Part shown: positions 31,553 to 41,036 of the stretch, one piece after another
Position numbering within the stretch: the first letter of the stretch is position 1
Layout of the letters: each line of letters starts with the position of its first letter
Assembly: GCA_001817425.1 (NCBI GenBank)
Contig: MHII01000010.1
Location: forward strand, 1-43,213
Source: Candidatus Buchananbacteria bacterium RIFCSPHIGHO2_02_FULL_39_17
GTDB lineage: Bacteria; Patescibacteriota; Patescibacteriia; Buchananbacterales; UBA6539
Length of the DNA: 43,213 nt
Reading direction: 5' to 3'
Made by a program: the position numbers and the translations under genes
The notes under the pieces: generated by a model
The model's input: the letters and a program-made list of their open reading frames with translations, nothing else
Database searches by the model: none
Told to the model about the DNA's origin: nothing

Positions 31553-32392
31553 TTATCTTTTTTTCTCTCGACGGCTAATAATAAATTTATTAGAATATTT
31601 TTTATTTTTACGAGTGATGACACCCAAGGCGGGTTTACCCCAAATTGTTTTTGGCGCCTTTAAACCAATCGGATTAACCCCTTCGCCGCCACCATGAGGA
31701 TGGTCAACTGGATTCATCGCTTTACCTCGCACGGTTGGTCGAATACCTCGATGGCGCATCCGGCCCGCTTTGCCATAACGAATATTCATTGCTTCCGGAT
31801 TAGAAACCTGACCAATCGTGGCCATTGATTTTTTCGAAATTAATCTGATTTCTGAAGATGGCAATTTAATCGTCGCATAATCCCCTTCAATTGCCATTAA
31901 TTTGGCCGCGCCGCCGGCCGTGCGAACTAATTGCCCGCCTTTGCCCGGCGTAATTTCAATGTTATAAATCAAAATGCCTAAGGGGATATGCTCAATTGGT
32001 AAACGATTACCAACCTTAATTTCAATCGGATTTTTTGAACAAAGAACGGTTTCACCAACTTTCAATTCAGTGGGAGCGATAATATAACGTTTTTCTCCAT
32101 CTTCATATTGGACTAAAGCAATCCTGGCCTGACGATTGGGATCGTATTCAATTGCTTCTACTTTGCCAGCCAAATCAAACTTATCCTGTTTATAATCAAT
32201 TAGACGGTAAAATTGTTTTGCGCCGCCGCCGCGATGCCGAACCGTAATTTTGCCATAAAAATTGCGGCCGCCGGTTCTCTTTTTTATCTTAATCAGTTTT
32301 TTTTCCGGTTTTCCTTTAGTAATTTCCTCAAAAGTCGAAACTGAAGTTTGGCGCCGGCCCGGAGTTGTTGGATTGTAAATTTTAATTCCCAT
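31553..32392 (-). CDS. rplB: 50S ribosomal protein L2
   Basis: 279 residues. [21 protein letters not shown], then [26 protein letters not shown], and near the end [21 protein letters not shown], the conserved His-containing loop by the peptidyl-transferase centre. I chose the ATG at 32392; the frame extends eight codons into spacer. An AAGGAA site precedes it. Confidence 0.97.
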   Translation of the reverse strand: MGIKIYNPTTPGRRQTSVSTFEEITKGKPEKKLIKIKKRTGGRNFYGKITVRHRGGGAKQFYRLIDYKQDKFDLAGKVEAIEYDPNRQARIALVQYEDGEKRYIIAPTELKVGETVLCSKNPIEIKVGNRLPIEHIPLGILIYNIEITPGKGGQLVRTAGGAAKLMAIEGDYATIKLPSSEIRLISKKSMATIGQVSNPEAMNIRYGKAGRMRHRGIRPTVRGKAMNPVDHPHGGGEGVNPIGLKAPKTIWGKPALGVITRKNKKYSNKFIISRREKKR

Positions 32393-32430
32393 ATTCCTTC
32401 GCTTACGCTCAGTCAAATTTAAAATTTAAA

Positions 32431-32500
32431 TCTCAAAAATAAAAATTATGGAGTCCCGACTCCGTCGGGACGGAATAATTACTTAAATTTTGATTTTTGA
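32431..32500. repeat. Modular spacer repeat, copy 2
   Basis: Same flanks as 23231-23310, but the core is a CCCGAC-tcc-GTCGGG hairpin. It stands between rplW and rplB. Confidence 0.75.
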
Positions 32501-32519
32501 ATTTTGAATTTTGAATTTT

Positions 32520-32966
32520 TTAGACTCCTTCATAAATTTCAATTTTATCACCCGGTTTCAAAGTCACAACTGCTTTTTTCCAATCTTTAGTTTTCCCGGC
32601 TGTTCTGCCGTAGCGAACTGACTTTCCCGAAAAATTCGCGATATTAATTTTAATTGGTTCAACTTTATAAATTGCCCGTACGGCTTTTTTAATCTCAACT
32701 TTATTCATTTTGGGGTTAACGACAAAAAGGTATTTTCCAGCGGCACTTAGACTACTTGCCTTTTCCGTGACCAACGGCTTAACCAAGACGCGATAAGCTT
32801 GCTTCGTTAATCCTTTAATCACTTGATCAGATTTTTTAACGGCAATTTTTTCTTTGCTAACTGGCACTGGCTGCTTTTTTTCTTCAGCTAATTTTGACAC
32901 CAGCGCCTTTTCCGTTTTTTTACCAGCGTCAACACTTTTAGTTTTGAAACGATTAAAAATTCCCAT
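32520..32966 (-). CDS. rplW: 50S ribosomal protein L23 with N-terminal extension
   Basis: 148 residues, against about 95 usual. Residues from 62 on (VLVKPLVTEKASSLSAAGKYLFVVNPKMNKVEIKKAVRAIYKVEPIKINIANFSGK) are the normal L23 at the tunnel exit. The first 60 residues are Lys-rich and low in complexity. Confidence 0.95.
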   Translation of the reverse strand: MGIFNRFKTKSVDAGKKTEKALVSKLAEEKKQPVPVSKEKIAVKKSDQVIKGLTKQAYRVLVKPLVTEKASSLSAAGKYLFVVNPKMNKVEIKKAVRAIYKVEPIKINIANFSGKSVRYGRTAGKTKDWKKAVVTLKPGDKIEIYEGV

Positions 32967-32968
32967 AT

Positions 32969-33673
32969 TTATTTAACAAAAGTTTTCTCAATCACTTCTA
33001 ACGTCCCTAAAGGCATTAAAAGATAATTATTTTTTACGACTTGCCAGACATTTAAACTATCAGCCAAAATAATATCAAGTTTCGGAATATTTCTAGCCGC
33101 CCTTAAGAGACTCTGGTTTTTTTGGGGTAAAACCAATAAAATCGCCTTATTCTTTTTTGCCGGCAAATTTATTATTGCCGAATCCTTATCCTTTTTTTCT
33201 GAATTTTTCTTGCGGGTTTTTACTCTTAAATTAACATTTTGCAAAATTTGAAAAAATTTTTTCGTCTTTGGTTGATCTAATTCTAATTTATCAATTAAAA
33301 TAATTTTTTCATGTTTAGCCTTATCCGACAAAACCATCAACAAAGCCTGTCTTTTTTCTTTTTTATTGATTTTTAAAGAAAAATTCCGTTCTTTGGTTGG
33401 ACCAAAAGTCACTCCACCCCCTCGCCAAAGCGGAGAACGAATCGAACCATGCCTCGCTCGTCCAGTGCCTTTCTGCCGCCAAGGTTTTCTGCCGCCACCG
33501 CGCACTTCCCCTTTATTTTTGGTGTGAGCCAAAACTTGCCTTTGATTGGCCTTTTGGGCAATCACGACAAAACTGACCAAGTCTGGTTTAACCGCCAAAC
33601 CAAAAACTTTTGGATTTAATTCAACTTCACTGACTTTTTCTCCGTTTACATTGTAGACTGGTGTTTTAATCAT
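32969..33673 (-). CDS. rplD: 50S ribosomal protein L4
   Basis: 234 residues. KGEVRGGGRKPWRQKGTGRARHGSIRSPLWRGGGVTFGP is the L4 loop that lines the exit tunnel. I chose ATG 33673 (MIKTPVYNVNGEKVSEVELN); nine further upstream codons overlap rplC. A Lys-rich insert (about 165-185, KTRKKNSEKKDKDS) interrupts the C-terminal half. Confidence 0.95.
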   Translation of the reverse strand: MIKTPVYNVNGEKVSEVELNPKVFGLAVKPDLVSFVVIAQKANQRQVLAHTKNKGEVRGGGRKPWRQKGTGRARHGSIRSPLWRGGGVTFGPTKERNFSLKINKKEKRQALLMVLSDKAKHEKIILIDKLELDQPKTKKFFQILQNVNLRVKTRKKNSEKKDKDSAIINLPAKKNKAILLVLPQKNQSLLRAARNIPKLDIILADSLNVWQVVKNNYLLMPLGTLEVIEKTFVK

Positions 33674-33692
33674 ATTTAGTAAATCAAGCAAG

Positions 33693-34430
33693 TCAAGCAA
33701 CGATTTGTTCGTTTGATTTACTGGTTGACTGACTTATCTCTTGATTATTTTGTTCTAGCTCCGCGGCTGGTTTTATCTCAGCTTTATTCTGACTGACTTC
33801 TTCAAGCGCTAAATCACCAGCGCCGATAATCAAAAGTAGACTATTTCTGGCTCCCGGCAAAGCACCTTTAATATAAAGCTCACTTGCCTCTTGATTCACT
33901 TCAATCACTTCAAGATTTTTAATTGTGACTTGGCCACCACCCATCCGTCCAGCCATCCGCACGCCTTTTAACACGTGCTGGGGTCCGGTTGAGCCAATTG
34001 AACCGGGCATACGCAACTGATCTTTGTGGCCATGAGTCGCCGGACTACCGCTAAAACCATGACGCTTCACCACGCCTTGAAATCCCCGCCCTTTGGCATA
34101 GCCGATAACTTCAATTGCATCTCCGGCCTTAAAAATTCTGGCATTGAGCCGGTCACCCACTTTAATTTTTTTAACATCTTGGGCCGAAATTCTAAATTCT
34201 TTTAAATAACGAAAGTTGCCTAAATTTTTTAAATGGCCTTGGATTGATTTACTTAAGCCTTTTTTACTGCCAAAACCCAACTGAACGGCAAAATAGCCAT
34301 CTTGCTCCTGGGACTTTATTTGCGTAACCACGCACGGCCCGGCAATAACTTTAGTCACTGGAATCACGCGACCATCAGCCGCAAATTTTTGGGTCATTTC
34401 TTTTTTTTCCGCTAAAATGAATTTGGCCAT
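33693..34430 (-). CDS. rplC: 50S ribosomal protein L3
   Basis: 245 residues. KKEMTQKFAADGRVIPVTKVIAGPCVV opens it, and FQGVVKRHGFSGSPATHGHKDQLRMPGSIGSTGPQHVLKGVRMAGRMGG is the L3 signature near the peptidyl-transferase centre. A Gln/Glu/Ser-rich tail of 35 residues follows. Confidence 0.97.
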   Translation of the reverse strand: MAKFILAEKKEMTQKFAADGRVIPVTKVIAGPCVVTQIKSQEQDGYFAVQLGFGSKKGLSKSIQGHLKNLGNFRYLKEFRISAQDVKKIKVGDRLNARIFKAGDAIEVIGYAKGRGFQGVVKRHGFSGSPATHGHKDQLRMPGSIGSTGPQHVLKGVRMAGRMGGGQVTIKNLEVIEVNQEASELYIKGALPGARNSLLLIIGAGDLALEEVSQNKAEIKPAAELEQNNQEISQSTSKSNEQIVA

Positions 34431-34487
34431 ATTATTAAAAATTGACTACCTCTATCGGTCTAATTTTGGTTAAATCTATTGAAATAT

Positions 34488-34569
34488 AATGCTAATCTAC
34501 AAATTTATACCAATCTATGACTACGACAAATGAATTCGTATTATTCGCACCCATTTGTAGCTTCGCATT
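34488..34569. repeat. AATGC-type palindromic element, copy 2
   Basis: Ends AATGCTAATCTACAAAT and ATTTGTAGCTTCGCATT with an AATTCGTATTATTCGCA-like core, matching the element at 14727-14808 in size and layout. Confidence 0.65.
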
Positions 34570-34585
34570 ATTTATAATATAAAAT

Positions 34586-34613
34586 AAAAAATCTGCCTCA
34601 AGAAGCCAGATTT
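34586..34613 (-). terminator. Terminator-like hairpin between rpsJ and rplC
   Basis: On the minus strand AAATCTG...CAGATTT closes a small stem-loop followed by T-rich sequence (TTTTTTATTTTA when read on). It could end or attenuate transcripts passing from rpsJ into rplC. Confidence 0.6.
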
Positions 34614-34767
34614 AATGAATTGAACTGGCGAATTGTTGGCTTTTAAATTTCTTAAAGTTGTAAATCTCCTTAAATAATCTTTTGAACGAATAGAGGTTTT
34701 TCCCGCCAAATTTAGGGAAGCTTTCTCTATCTTTTCCAAGATTAAGTGTTTCTTTGGTCTTTAACCC

Positions 34768-35136
34768 TTAAACCATTTTTATTTCCACATCCACTCCAGC
34801 GGGCAAATTCAAGTTCGTTAACGAATCAACGGTCTTGGGCGTCGGATCAATAATATCAAGCAATCTTTTATGAATCCTCATTTCATACTGATCGCGCGAA
34901 TCTTTATGGACAAAGGAGGAACGGATTACCGTGTATTTCTTTTTTTCCGTCGGTAAAGGAATCGGGCCTAAAACTTTTGCCCCAGTCCGCTCAGCGGTTT
35001 CCATGATTGTCCGAGTCGACTGATCAATAATTTTATGATCGTAGGCTCTGATTTTAATCCGAATTTTTTGCTTACTTTCTTCGGCTTCTTCCTCAGCTTT
35101 CCGGGAGGAAACCGGAACTTTTTTTATCGCCACCAT
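34768..35136 (-). CDS. rpsJ: 30S ribosomal protein S10
   Basis: 122 residues. [72 protein letters not shown] is the full S10 core. A 20-residue charged extension precedes it (about 102 residues is usual). It stands right after tuf. Confidence 0.97.
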   Translation of the reverse strand: MVAIKKVPVSSRKAEEEAEESKQKIRIKIRAYDHKIIDQSTRTIMETAERTGAKVLGPIPLPTEKKKYTVIRSSFVHKDSRDQYEMRIHKRLLDIIDPTPKTVDSLTNLNLPAGVDVEIKMV

Positions 35137-35211
35137 GTTTCAAAAAAGAACTTACCCGCCTTGATGTTAAGCCTGCCTGTCGGCAGACAGGTCGGGGCGG
35201 GGTTAATTAAT

Positions 35212-36402
35212 TTACTTAATAATCTTAGTTACGGCACCAGCACCAATCGTCCGACCGCCTTCCCGAATCGCGAAACGTTGCTTTTCTTCCAGAGCCGCTG
35301 GCTTAATTAATTTAATTTTAACATTAATGGTGTCACCGGGCATAACCATTTCCGTGCCGGCCGGCAATTCAACTTCACCGGTAATATCGGCTGTACCAAT
35401 ATAAAACTGCGGTTTGTAACCTTTAAGAAATGGGCTGTGCCGACCGCCTTCTTCTTTGGTTAAAATATAGGTCGCACCTTCAAATTCAGTATGAGGCGTA
35501 ATTGAACCAGTTTTAGCGATAACTTGGCCTCTTTCCACTTCATCTTTTTTCGTACCGCGCAGCAAAAGCCCGGCATTATCCCCGGCCCGACCTTCATCCA
35601 ATGATTTATTAAACATTTCAATACCCGTAATAACCGTTTTTTGAGTATCGCGCAAACCAACAATTTCCACTTCATCGTTTAGTTTAATAATCCCTCGTTC
35701 AATTCGACCAGTAACGACCGTGCCTCGGCCTTCAATGGAAAAAATGTCTTCAATCGACATCAAAAATGGTTTTTCAATATCACGGACTGGTTCGGGGATA
35801 TATTCGTCAACCGCCTTCATTAAATCTTCCAGACATTTAGTCGCGGCGGCGTCGCTTGGATTTTCTAGAGCTTTTAAGGCCGAACCGCGAACCACTGGAA
35901 TTTTGTCGCCAGGAAATTCATATTTTTTTAATAGATCGCGAACTTCTTCTTCCACTAAGTCAATTAATTCCGGATCTTTGACTTGATCAACTTTGTTTAA
36001 AAACACAACCATGGCGGGCACGCCAACTTGGCGCGCTAACAAAATATGCTCGCGCGTTTGCGGCATTGGGCCATCGGTGGCGGCCACGACTAAAATCGCG
36101 CCGTCCATTTGGGCTGCGCCCGTGACCATATTTTTAATGTAATCAGCGTGACCAGGACAATCAATATGAGCGTAATGCCGTTTATCGGTTTCATATTCAA
36201 CATGCGCGGTATTAATCGTAATCCCGCGTTCTTTTTCTTCTGGCGCATTATCAATCTGATCAACCGTTTTTTGTTGCGCCTTTAAACCCTTTTTATTTAG
36301 GTACGCTAAAATCGCGGCTGTTAAAGTGGTCTTGCCGTGATCAACATGACCAATCGTACCGATATTCAAATGGGGTTTATTCCGTTCAAATTTGTCTGCC
36401 AT
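35212..36402 (-). CDS. tuf: Elongation factor Tu
   Basis: 396-residue GTPase that brings aminoacyl-tRNA to the ribosome. G motifs: GHVDHGKTT (18-26), switch [15 protein letters not shown] (G3), NKVD (G4), SALK (G5); domain 2 begins at [31 protein letters not shown] and domain 3 ends at [20 protein letters not shown]. Normal length. It has its own promoter 135 bases upstream. Confidence 0.98.
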   Translation of the reverse strand: MADKFERNKPHLNIGTIGHVDHGKTTLTAAILAYLNKKGLKAQQKTVDQIDNAPEEKERGITINTAHVEYETDKRHYAHIDCPGHADYIKNMVTGAAQMDGAILVVAATDGPMPQTREHILLARQVGVPAMVVFLNKVDQVKDPELIDLVEEEVRDLLKKYEFPGDKIPVVRGSALKALENPSDAAATKCLEDLMKAVDEYIPEPVRDIEKPFLMSIEDIFSIEGRGTVVTGRIERGIIKLNDEVEIVGLRDTQKTVITGIEMFNKSLDEGRAGDNAGLLLRGTKKDEVERGQVIAKTGSITPHTEFEGATYILTKEEGGRHSPFLKGYKPQFYIGTADITGEVELPAGTEMVMPGDTINVKIKLIKPAALEEKQRFAIREGGRTIGAGAVTKIIK

Positions 36403-36537
36403 AGTTTTTACCTCATTATTGCGATCTTTGTAATCCAGTCCCGCTGAAATTCGGGGACGATCGCCTTAACTTAATAGATTAATTATTATCTAAGGTTATT
36501 TCTAAAAATTTTTAACCAAAAATACAAAGCACTTTTG

Positions 36538-36567
36538 AGTATATAACAAAAAACCGTAATCTGTCAA
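36538..36567 (-). promoter_or_regulatory. Promoter TTGACA-N18-TATACT for tuf
   Basis: TTGACA (36562-36567), 18 bases, TATACT (36538-36543), right behind the stop codon of the Phd-like gene. It gives tuf a leader of about 130 bases. Confidence 0.8.
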
Positions 36568-36570
36568 TAA

Positions 36571-36957
36571 TTAATCAATTGGCTCAAAGTAATAATGATC
36601 GGAATCGCCTTCTGAATCTAAAGAATTATTAGCTTGGTTAAGCGAAATTTGACTAGTTTTTATTTCATTTTCCTGACCTAAATTATTCACCTTTGGCTTC
36701 ATTTCCTGCCAGTGATCAAGCTCAAGCTTCTGCTGGCTAGTTTTCCAAACGGCAATATCGCGGTTAATTCGTTCTAAAAGTTCGTCTTCGGTTAAACCCG
36801 CCAACGGCGAAACCGACTTTTGGCCGTTAGCCACTAAATCTTGATAGCGGGAAAAATTCATAATCACAAAACTGGGATTACCCTCGTGATCCAAAATAAT
36901 AAAATTATCATCAGTCTTTTTTGTCAAGTCAATTATTTTTTGCAGTGGAGAAACCAT
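36571..36957 (-). CDS. Phd/YefM-like antitoxin-domain protein without a toxin partner
   Basis: A 128-residue protein. The start SPLQKIIDLTKKTDDNFIILDHEGNPSFVIMNFSRYQDLV resembles the Phd/YefM N-terminal DNA-binding domain, which reads a target sequence as a dimer. The rest (DELLERINRDIAVWKTSQQ, then an Asn/Gln/Glu-rich tail) is unlike the toxin-binding part of known antitoxins. No toxin gene lies next to it; tuf and fusA flank it. ATG 36957 chosen; 12 upstream codons are spacer. A stand-alone regulator is as likely as an antitoxin. Confidence 0.7.
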   Translation of the reverse strand: MVSPLQKIIDLTKKTDDNFIILDHEGNPSFVIMNFSRYQDLVANGQKSVSPLAGLTEDELLERINRDIAVWKTSQQKLELDHWQEMKPKVNNLGQENEIKTSQISLNQANNSLDSEGDSDHYYFEPID

Positions 36958-37058
36958 AGAAATAAATCTCAAATTACAAAATTCAAATATCAATTAAAAT
37001 CCTAAATTCAAATATTAAAGAAATAATTTGGGATTTTGAGCTTTGAATTTGATTTGAC

Positions 37059-37203
37059 ACCCGCCTGCCACGCCCGACTTCGCTTTGACGAAGTCAAGAC
37101 GGACGGGCCTAAGCCTTTTAATGAATTTTGTAAATACATTTTAAAATAAACTAATTTCATAATTTTTCTTTAAATTTTATTGGTCAGGCAATAGCGGGCA
37201 GGT
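37059..37203. repeat. CCCGCCTGCC-type inverted-repeat element, copy 2
   Basis: Left end ACCCGCCTGCCACG, right end GCGGGCAGGT, as at 23127-23233. Near the left end is an inner hairpin, ACTTCG-ctttga-CGAAGT. It stands between fusA and the Phd-like gene. Confidence 0.55.
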
Positions 37204-37231
37204 TTGGATTTTGAAATTTAGATTTTTGATT

Positions 37232-39343
37232 TTATTTTCCTTTCTTGCCTTCTTTATCACCTTTAATCTGCTCCGCCACATTGGCCGGCACTTCGGCATA
37301 GTGATTAAATTCCATATTATAAGAGGCCCGACCCTGGGTCATGGAACGAAGTTCAGTCGCATAACCAAACATTTCCGCCAACGGCACTTTGGCATCAATA
37401 ATTTTTACTTGTCCTCGATCGCGCATCTCTTCAATCTGACCGCGTTTGGAATTAATATTGCCAATCACATCACCCATAAATTGCTCGGGAGTGATGACTT
37501 CAACATTCATAATCGGCTCAAGTAAAATTGGCCGGGCTTTTCTTGTTGCTTCTTGGAGCGCCATGGAACCGGCAATTTTAAAAGCAGCTTCTGACGAATC
37601 AACATCATGGTACGAACCATCATAAACCGCGACTTGCATATCAATTAAAGGATATCCGGCGACAACGCCTTTGTCCATTGCTTCTTTAATTCCTTTTTGA
37701 ATCGCCGGAATATATTCTCGGGGAATAATACCACCTTTAACTTCATCAACAAATTCAAAACCTTCACCGCGATTTTTTGGTTCTACGCGCAACCAGCAAT
37801 GACCATATTGACCGCGGCCGCCTGACTGGCGGATATACTTGCCTTCGGCTTCAGCCGTAGCTTTAATCGTTTCTTTATAAGCGACTTGGGGGCGTCCAAC
37901 CGTAGCTTCAACTTTAAATTCGCGCTTCATACGCTCAACTAAAACTTCCAAATGAAGTTCCCCCATGCCGGAAATAATGGTCTGCATTGTTTCTTCATCG
38001 CCTCGGATTTTAAAAGTTGGATCTTCTTCGGCTAACTTGGACAAAGCAATGCCCATTTTTTCTTGATCGGCCTTAGTTTTTGGTTCAATGGCGACAGAAA
38101 TCACTGGCTCGGGGAAAGTGATTGATTCTAAAATAATTGGCTGTTCAACATCACATAAAGTATGCCCTGTAAAGGTATCTTTCAAGCCCACGGCCGCGGC
38201 AATCTCGCCGGCGTAGACTTCTTTAACATCTTCGCGATGGTTAGCATGCAACCGAACAATGCGCCCAATTCTTTCTTTATTGCCAGTTGAAGAATTTAAA
38301 ATATAAGAGCCAGACGATAAAGTGCCGGCATAAACCCGAAAAAAGCAAAGTTTACCAACAAAAGGATCAACCGCGATTTTAAAAGCTAGGGCGGCAAAAG
38401 GCTCGCTATCATCTGCCCGACGGATTTCTTCAATTTCCGAATTTTTAGAATGAAAACCTTTAACCGGCGGAATGTCTAAAGGATTGGGTAAATAATCACA
38501 AACTGAATCTAATAAAAGCTGAACGCCTTTATTTTTCAAAGCCGAGCCGCAAATAATCGGCATAATTTCATTTTTAATCGTCAGTTGACGCAAAATCTTT
38601 TTAATTTCATTGATCTCAATCTTTTGGCCCTCCAAATAACGACTCATTAAATTTTCATCATGGGAAACAACGGCTTCCAAAAGCTCATGGCGATATTTTT
38701 CGCTTTTTTCTTTCAGCTCTGCGGGAATCTCGATTTCATTGTATTCTTTGCCTAAATCATCGGAATAAATCCAAGCGGTTTGAGTTAAAAGATCAACGAC
38801 TCCGCTAAAGCCGCTTTCCGCCCCAATGGGCAATTGAATCGGATAAGCATTTTTGGTCAGGCGTTCACGGATACTTGCCAAGTCATTATAAAAATCAGCG
38901 CCAGTCCGATCAAGTTTATTAATAAAACCGATTAACGGCACTTTAAATTTTTCTGCTTGGTGATAAACCGTTTCTGATTGCGGCTCAACGCCAGCCACAC
39001 CGTCAAAGACCACGACGCCACCGTCTAAAACGCGCAAGGACCGCTGAACTTCGGCCGTGAAATCAATATGGCCGGGCGTGTCAATAATGTTAATGCGGTA
39101 TTTTTCCGCCTCATTGCCGCGCGGCGCCCAAAAACAAGTGGTCGCCGCGGCGGTGATGGTAATACCGCGCTCTTTTTCCTGATCCATCCAATCCATTTCC
39201 GCTTCGCCTTCATGAACTTCGCCAATTTTATGTTTTTTTCCGGTGTAAAACAAAATACGCTCGGTAACTGTAGTCTTGCCGGCGTCAATATGGGCAATGA
39301 TGCCAATATTTCTGGTTTTTTCTAAAGAGTATTCACGAGCCAT
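37232..39343 (-). CDS. fusA: Elongation factor G
   Basis: 703-residue translocation GTPase. G motifs AHIDAGKTT (17-25), [26 protein letters not shown]; domain 2 [17 protein letters not shown]; domain 4 with [26 protein letters not shown]; domain 5 ends before a Lys-rich tail. Normal length. It lies between rpsG and the Phd-like gene, in the str-operon order. Confidence 0.98.
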   Translation of the reverse strand: MAREYSLEKTRNIGIIAHIDAGKTTVTERILFYTGKKHKIGEVHEGEAEMDWMDQEKERGITITAAATTCFWAPRGNEAEKYRINIIDTPGHIDFTAEVQRSLRVLDGGVVVFDGVAGVEPQSETVYHQAEKFKVPLIGFINKLDRTGADFYNDLASIRERLTKNAYPIQLPIGAESGFSGVVDLLTQTAWIYSDDLGKEYNEIEIPAELKEKSEKYRHELLEAVVSHDENLMSRYLEGQKIEINEIKKILRQLTIKNEIMPIICGSALKNKGVQLLLDSVCDYLPNPLDIPPVKGFHSKNSEIEEIRRADDSEPFAALAFKIAVDPFVGKLCFFRVYAGTLSSGSYILNSSTGNKERIGRIVRLHANHREDVKEVYAGEIAAAVGLKDTFTGHTLCDVEQPIILESITFPEPVISVAIEPKTKADQEKMGIALSKLAEEDPTFKIRGDEETMQTIISGMGELHLEVLVERMKREFKVEATVGRPQVAYKETIKATAEAEGKYIRQSGGRGQYGHCWLRVEPKNRGEGFEFVDEVKGGIIPREYIPAIQKGIKEAMDKGVVAGYPLIDMQVAVYDGSYHDVDSSEAAFKIAGSMALQEATRKARPILLEPIMNVEVITPEQFMGDVIGNINSKRGQIEEMRDRGQVKIIDAKVPLAEMFGYATELRSMTQGRASYNMEFNHYAEVPANVAEQIKGDKEGKKGK

Positions 39344-39441
39344 AATCTTAAAATTCGAATTTCGAAATTCGAATTTTGATTCAATAATTTAATATTTGAA
39401 CATTCAAAATTGATTTAAAATTCATAATTAAAAATTCAAAA

Positions 39442-39909
39442 TTAACGGATAAAGTGGGCAAAAGCGCGATTGGCTTCGGCCATCTTGTAAGTATCCTGCC
39501 GTTTTTTAATGGCCGCGCCTTCTCGGTTATAAGCGGCAATTAATTCATCGGCTAATTTTTGAGCCATGGGAGCGCCTTTGCGGGCGCTGGCGGCACCAAT
39601 AATCCAGCGGAAGGCCAAAGCCTGCCGCCGCTCGCCGACCACCGCAACCGGAATCTGATAATTGCCCCCGCCGATCCGCCGCGACTTGACTTCTACTTCC
39701 GGACCGACATTTTTCATTGCACCCTCAAAAATTTCCAAAGGGTCTTTTTTTGTCTTTTCTTTAATAATTGCAAAACAGCCGTAAATTACGCTTTGCGCTG
39801 TTGATTTTTTGCCGGCGCGCATCACTTGATTGATAAATCTGGCAATATTAAGACTGCGATATTTTGGATCAGGATTAATTTTTCTTTTTGGAGTTTTACC
39901 GCCACGCAT
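39442..39909 (-). CDS. rpsG: 30S ribosomal protein S7
   Basis: 155 residues. MRGGKTPKRKINPDPKYRSLNIARFINQVMRAGKKSTAQSVIYG and KNVGPEVEVKSRRIGGGNYQIPVAVVGERRQALAFRWIIGAASARKG are S7 signatures. The ATG at 39909 directly abuts one arm of a long inverted repeat, so its ribosome site can be hidden in a stem. Confidence 0.97.
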   Translation of the reverse strand: MRGGKTPKRKINPDPKYRSLNIARFINQVMRAGKKSTAQSVIYGCFAIIKEKTKKDPLEIFEGAMKNVGPEVEVKSRRIGGGNYQIPVAVVGERRQALAFRWIIGAASARKGAPMAQKLADELIAAYNREGAAIKKRQDTYKMAEANRAFAHFIR

Positions 39910-40027
39910 ACCCCGTAGTGATCCCTCACCTTTAACATAATTTTGGATGAGGAATAATTATTTCTTAATTATTTTGACTTTACCCCGTTATAGTCCTCTT
40001 TATTTAAGGTGAGGGACTACTACGGGG
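39910..40027. repeat. Long inverted repeat directly before rpsG
   Basis: CCCCGTAGTGATCCCTCACC... (39910-39934) pairs with ...GGTGAGGGACTACTACGGGG (40003-40027), about 21 of 25 positions. The enclosed 68 bases are AT-rich with smaller hairpins. It fills the half of the rpsL-rpsG spacer next to rpsG. Confidence 0.8.
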
Positions 40028-40034
40028 CATAATA

Positions 40035-40078
40035 AACCCGACTCCGAAACAAGTTCCGGAGTGTCTGGGCGGGTTTTT
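40035..40078. repeat. Hairpin with terminator-like T run
   Basis: An inner CTCCG-aaacaagtt-CCGGAG hairpin lies inside outer ACCCG/CGGGT arms. On the plus strand the hairpin is followed by six T. The AAACAAGTT core links it to 4853-4916 and 42703-42759. Two more hairpins follow at 40086-40150. Confidence 0.55.
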
Positions 40079-40172
40079 TAGGAGCAGAGTCGGCTCCGCC
40101 GACATATTGTTTTACAAACTCTCCTCATCCTCGCAGCAAGCTACGAGGTATTCGGAGAACACCTAATAAAAA

Positions 40173-40604
40173 TTATTTAGCTTTCTTTTCTTCGGCTTTC
40201 TTGGCGCCATAAAGGCTTCGCCCCCGCTGTCGGGCTTCAACACCGATCGTGTCATAAACGCCACGGACAATGTGATAGCGCACCCCCGGCAAATCTTTCA
40301 CTCGGCCGCCACGAATTAAAACAATTGAATGCTCCTGCAAATTATGACCTTCACCGGGGATATAAGCCGTCACTTCCATGCCGTTCGAGAGCCGGACCCG
40401 GGCAATTTTGCGCAAAGCCGAATTTGGCTTTTTCGGCGTCATTGTCGTCACTTTGACGCAAACGCCACGTTTAAAACCCGCACCTTTAGGCATTTCTTTT
40501 TTGGTGCGGTGTAAAGTATCAGTCACCAATCTAAGAGCGGGCGTCTTAAATTTTCTGACTTTAGACTTTCTTCCTTTTTTAATTAATTGACTAACTGTCG
40601 GCAT
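40173..40604 (-). CDS. rpsL: 30S ribosomal protein S12
   Basis: 143 residues. [93 protein letters not shown] is the full S12 core; the Lys residues in [10 protein letters not shown] and VKDLPG, at which streptomycin resistance changes occur in other bacteria, are in the usual state. It heads the str-S10-spc run. Confidence 0.98.
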   Translation of the reverse strand: MPTVSQLIKKGRKSKVRKFKTPALRLVTDTLHRTKKEMPKGAGFKRGVCVKVTTMTPKKPNSALRKIARVRLSNGMEVTAYIPGEGHNLQEHSIVLIRGGRVKDLPGVRYHIVRGVYDTIGVEARQRGRSLYGAKKAEEKKAK

Positions 40605-40698
40605 TAAAATAACAAAAACTAATAAAATCCTGCCTAACGGCAGTTTGGTAAAGACAAAAATATATTAACGGAAAAAAATAAGTTCGTCAACCCCGCAC

Positions 40699-41030
40699 TT
40701 AGAAAGTCTTTAAAGAATCGCTAATCCGAAGCTTCAGGCGTGAATAGGCTTGACCAAAATAATTTAAATGTTTTTCTCTAATTTTAGCGTCTTTTTCTGA
40801 TTGATAAACCTCATAATAAAGAGTATTGACTCCAGAGCAAGCTCTGGACTCGCAAAGATGCTCGCTGCGCTCGCCCTTTGCACCCCGCAGCAAGCTGCCG
40901 GGGTATTCTTTGTTTGCGGCGCGCTCCGCTCGGAAATGAAAGCAAGCTTTCATTTCACTCGCTACGCTTGCAAATAAACCAATTTGAGCGGCTAACGGTA
41001 ACTGATAGACTTCCTCAGTGCAGAGTCAAG
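40699..41030 (-). pseudogene. Broken GIY-YIG endonuclease-like gene
   Basis: The C-terminal part (NTLYYEVYQSEKDAKIREKHLNYFGQAYSRLKLRISDSL) is the end of a short GIY-YIG (UPF0213-like) nuclease. Upstream on the same strand RKSISYR-stop-PLKLVY (about 40975-41020) corresponds to the preceding family segment, but it is separated by about 150 bases of palindromes and holds a stop. The catalytic GIY-YIG part itself is missing; the next gene begins at 41037. Not functional. Confidence 0.65.
40821..40972. repeat. Palindrome cluster inserted in the GIY-YIG gene
   Basis: About 152 bases flanked by the 6-base direct repeat AATAAA (40815-40820 and 40973-40978). They contain TCCAGAGC/GCTCTGGA, GCAAAG/CTTTGC around GCTCGC-type repeats, CCCCG(GC)AGCaagCT(GC)CGGGG and TGAAAGC/GCTTTCA hairpins. 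Confidence 0.65.
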
Positions 41031-41036
41031 AGCTTT

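Larger units (their letters stand above)
34431..34767 (-). other. 337-base rpsJ-rplC spacer
   Basis: No gene is seen. After the rpsJ stop, the minus strand holds about 150 bases of unassigned sequence with some internal pairing and an AAGGAG motif that has no start codon. A terminator-like hairpin follows (34586-34613), then the AATGC-type palindrome (34488-34569), then AT-rich sequence up to rplC. Since S10 and L3 genes are normally adjacent, this is an unusually long and structured gap. Confidence 0.6.
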
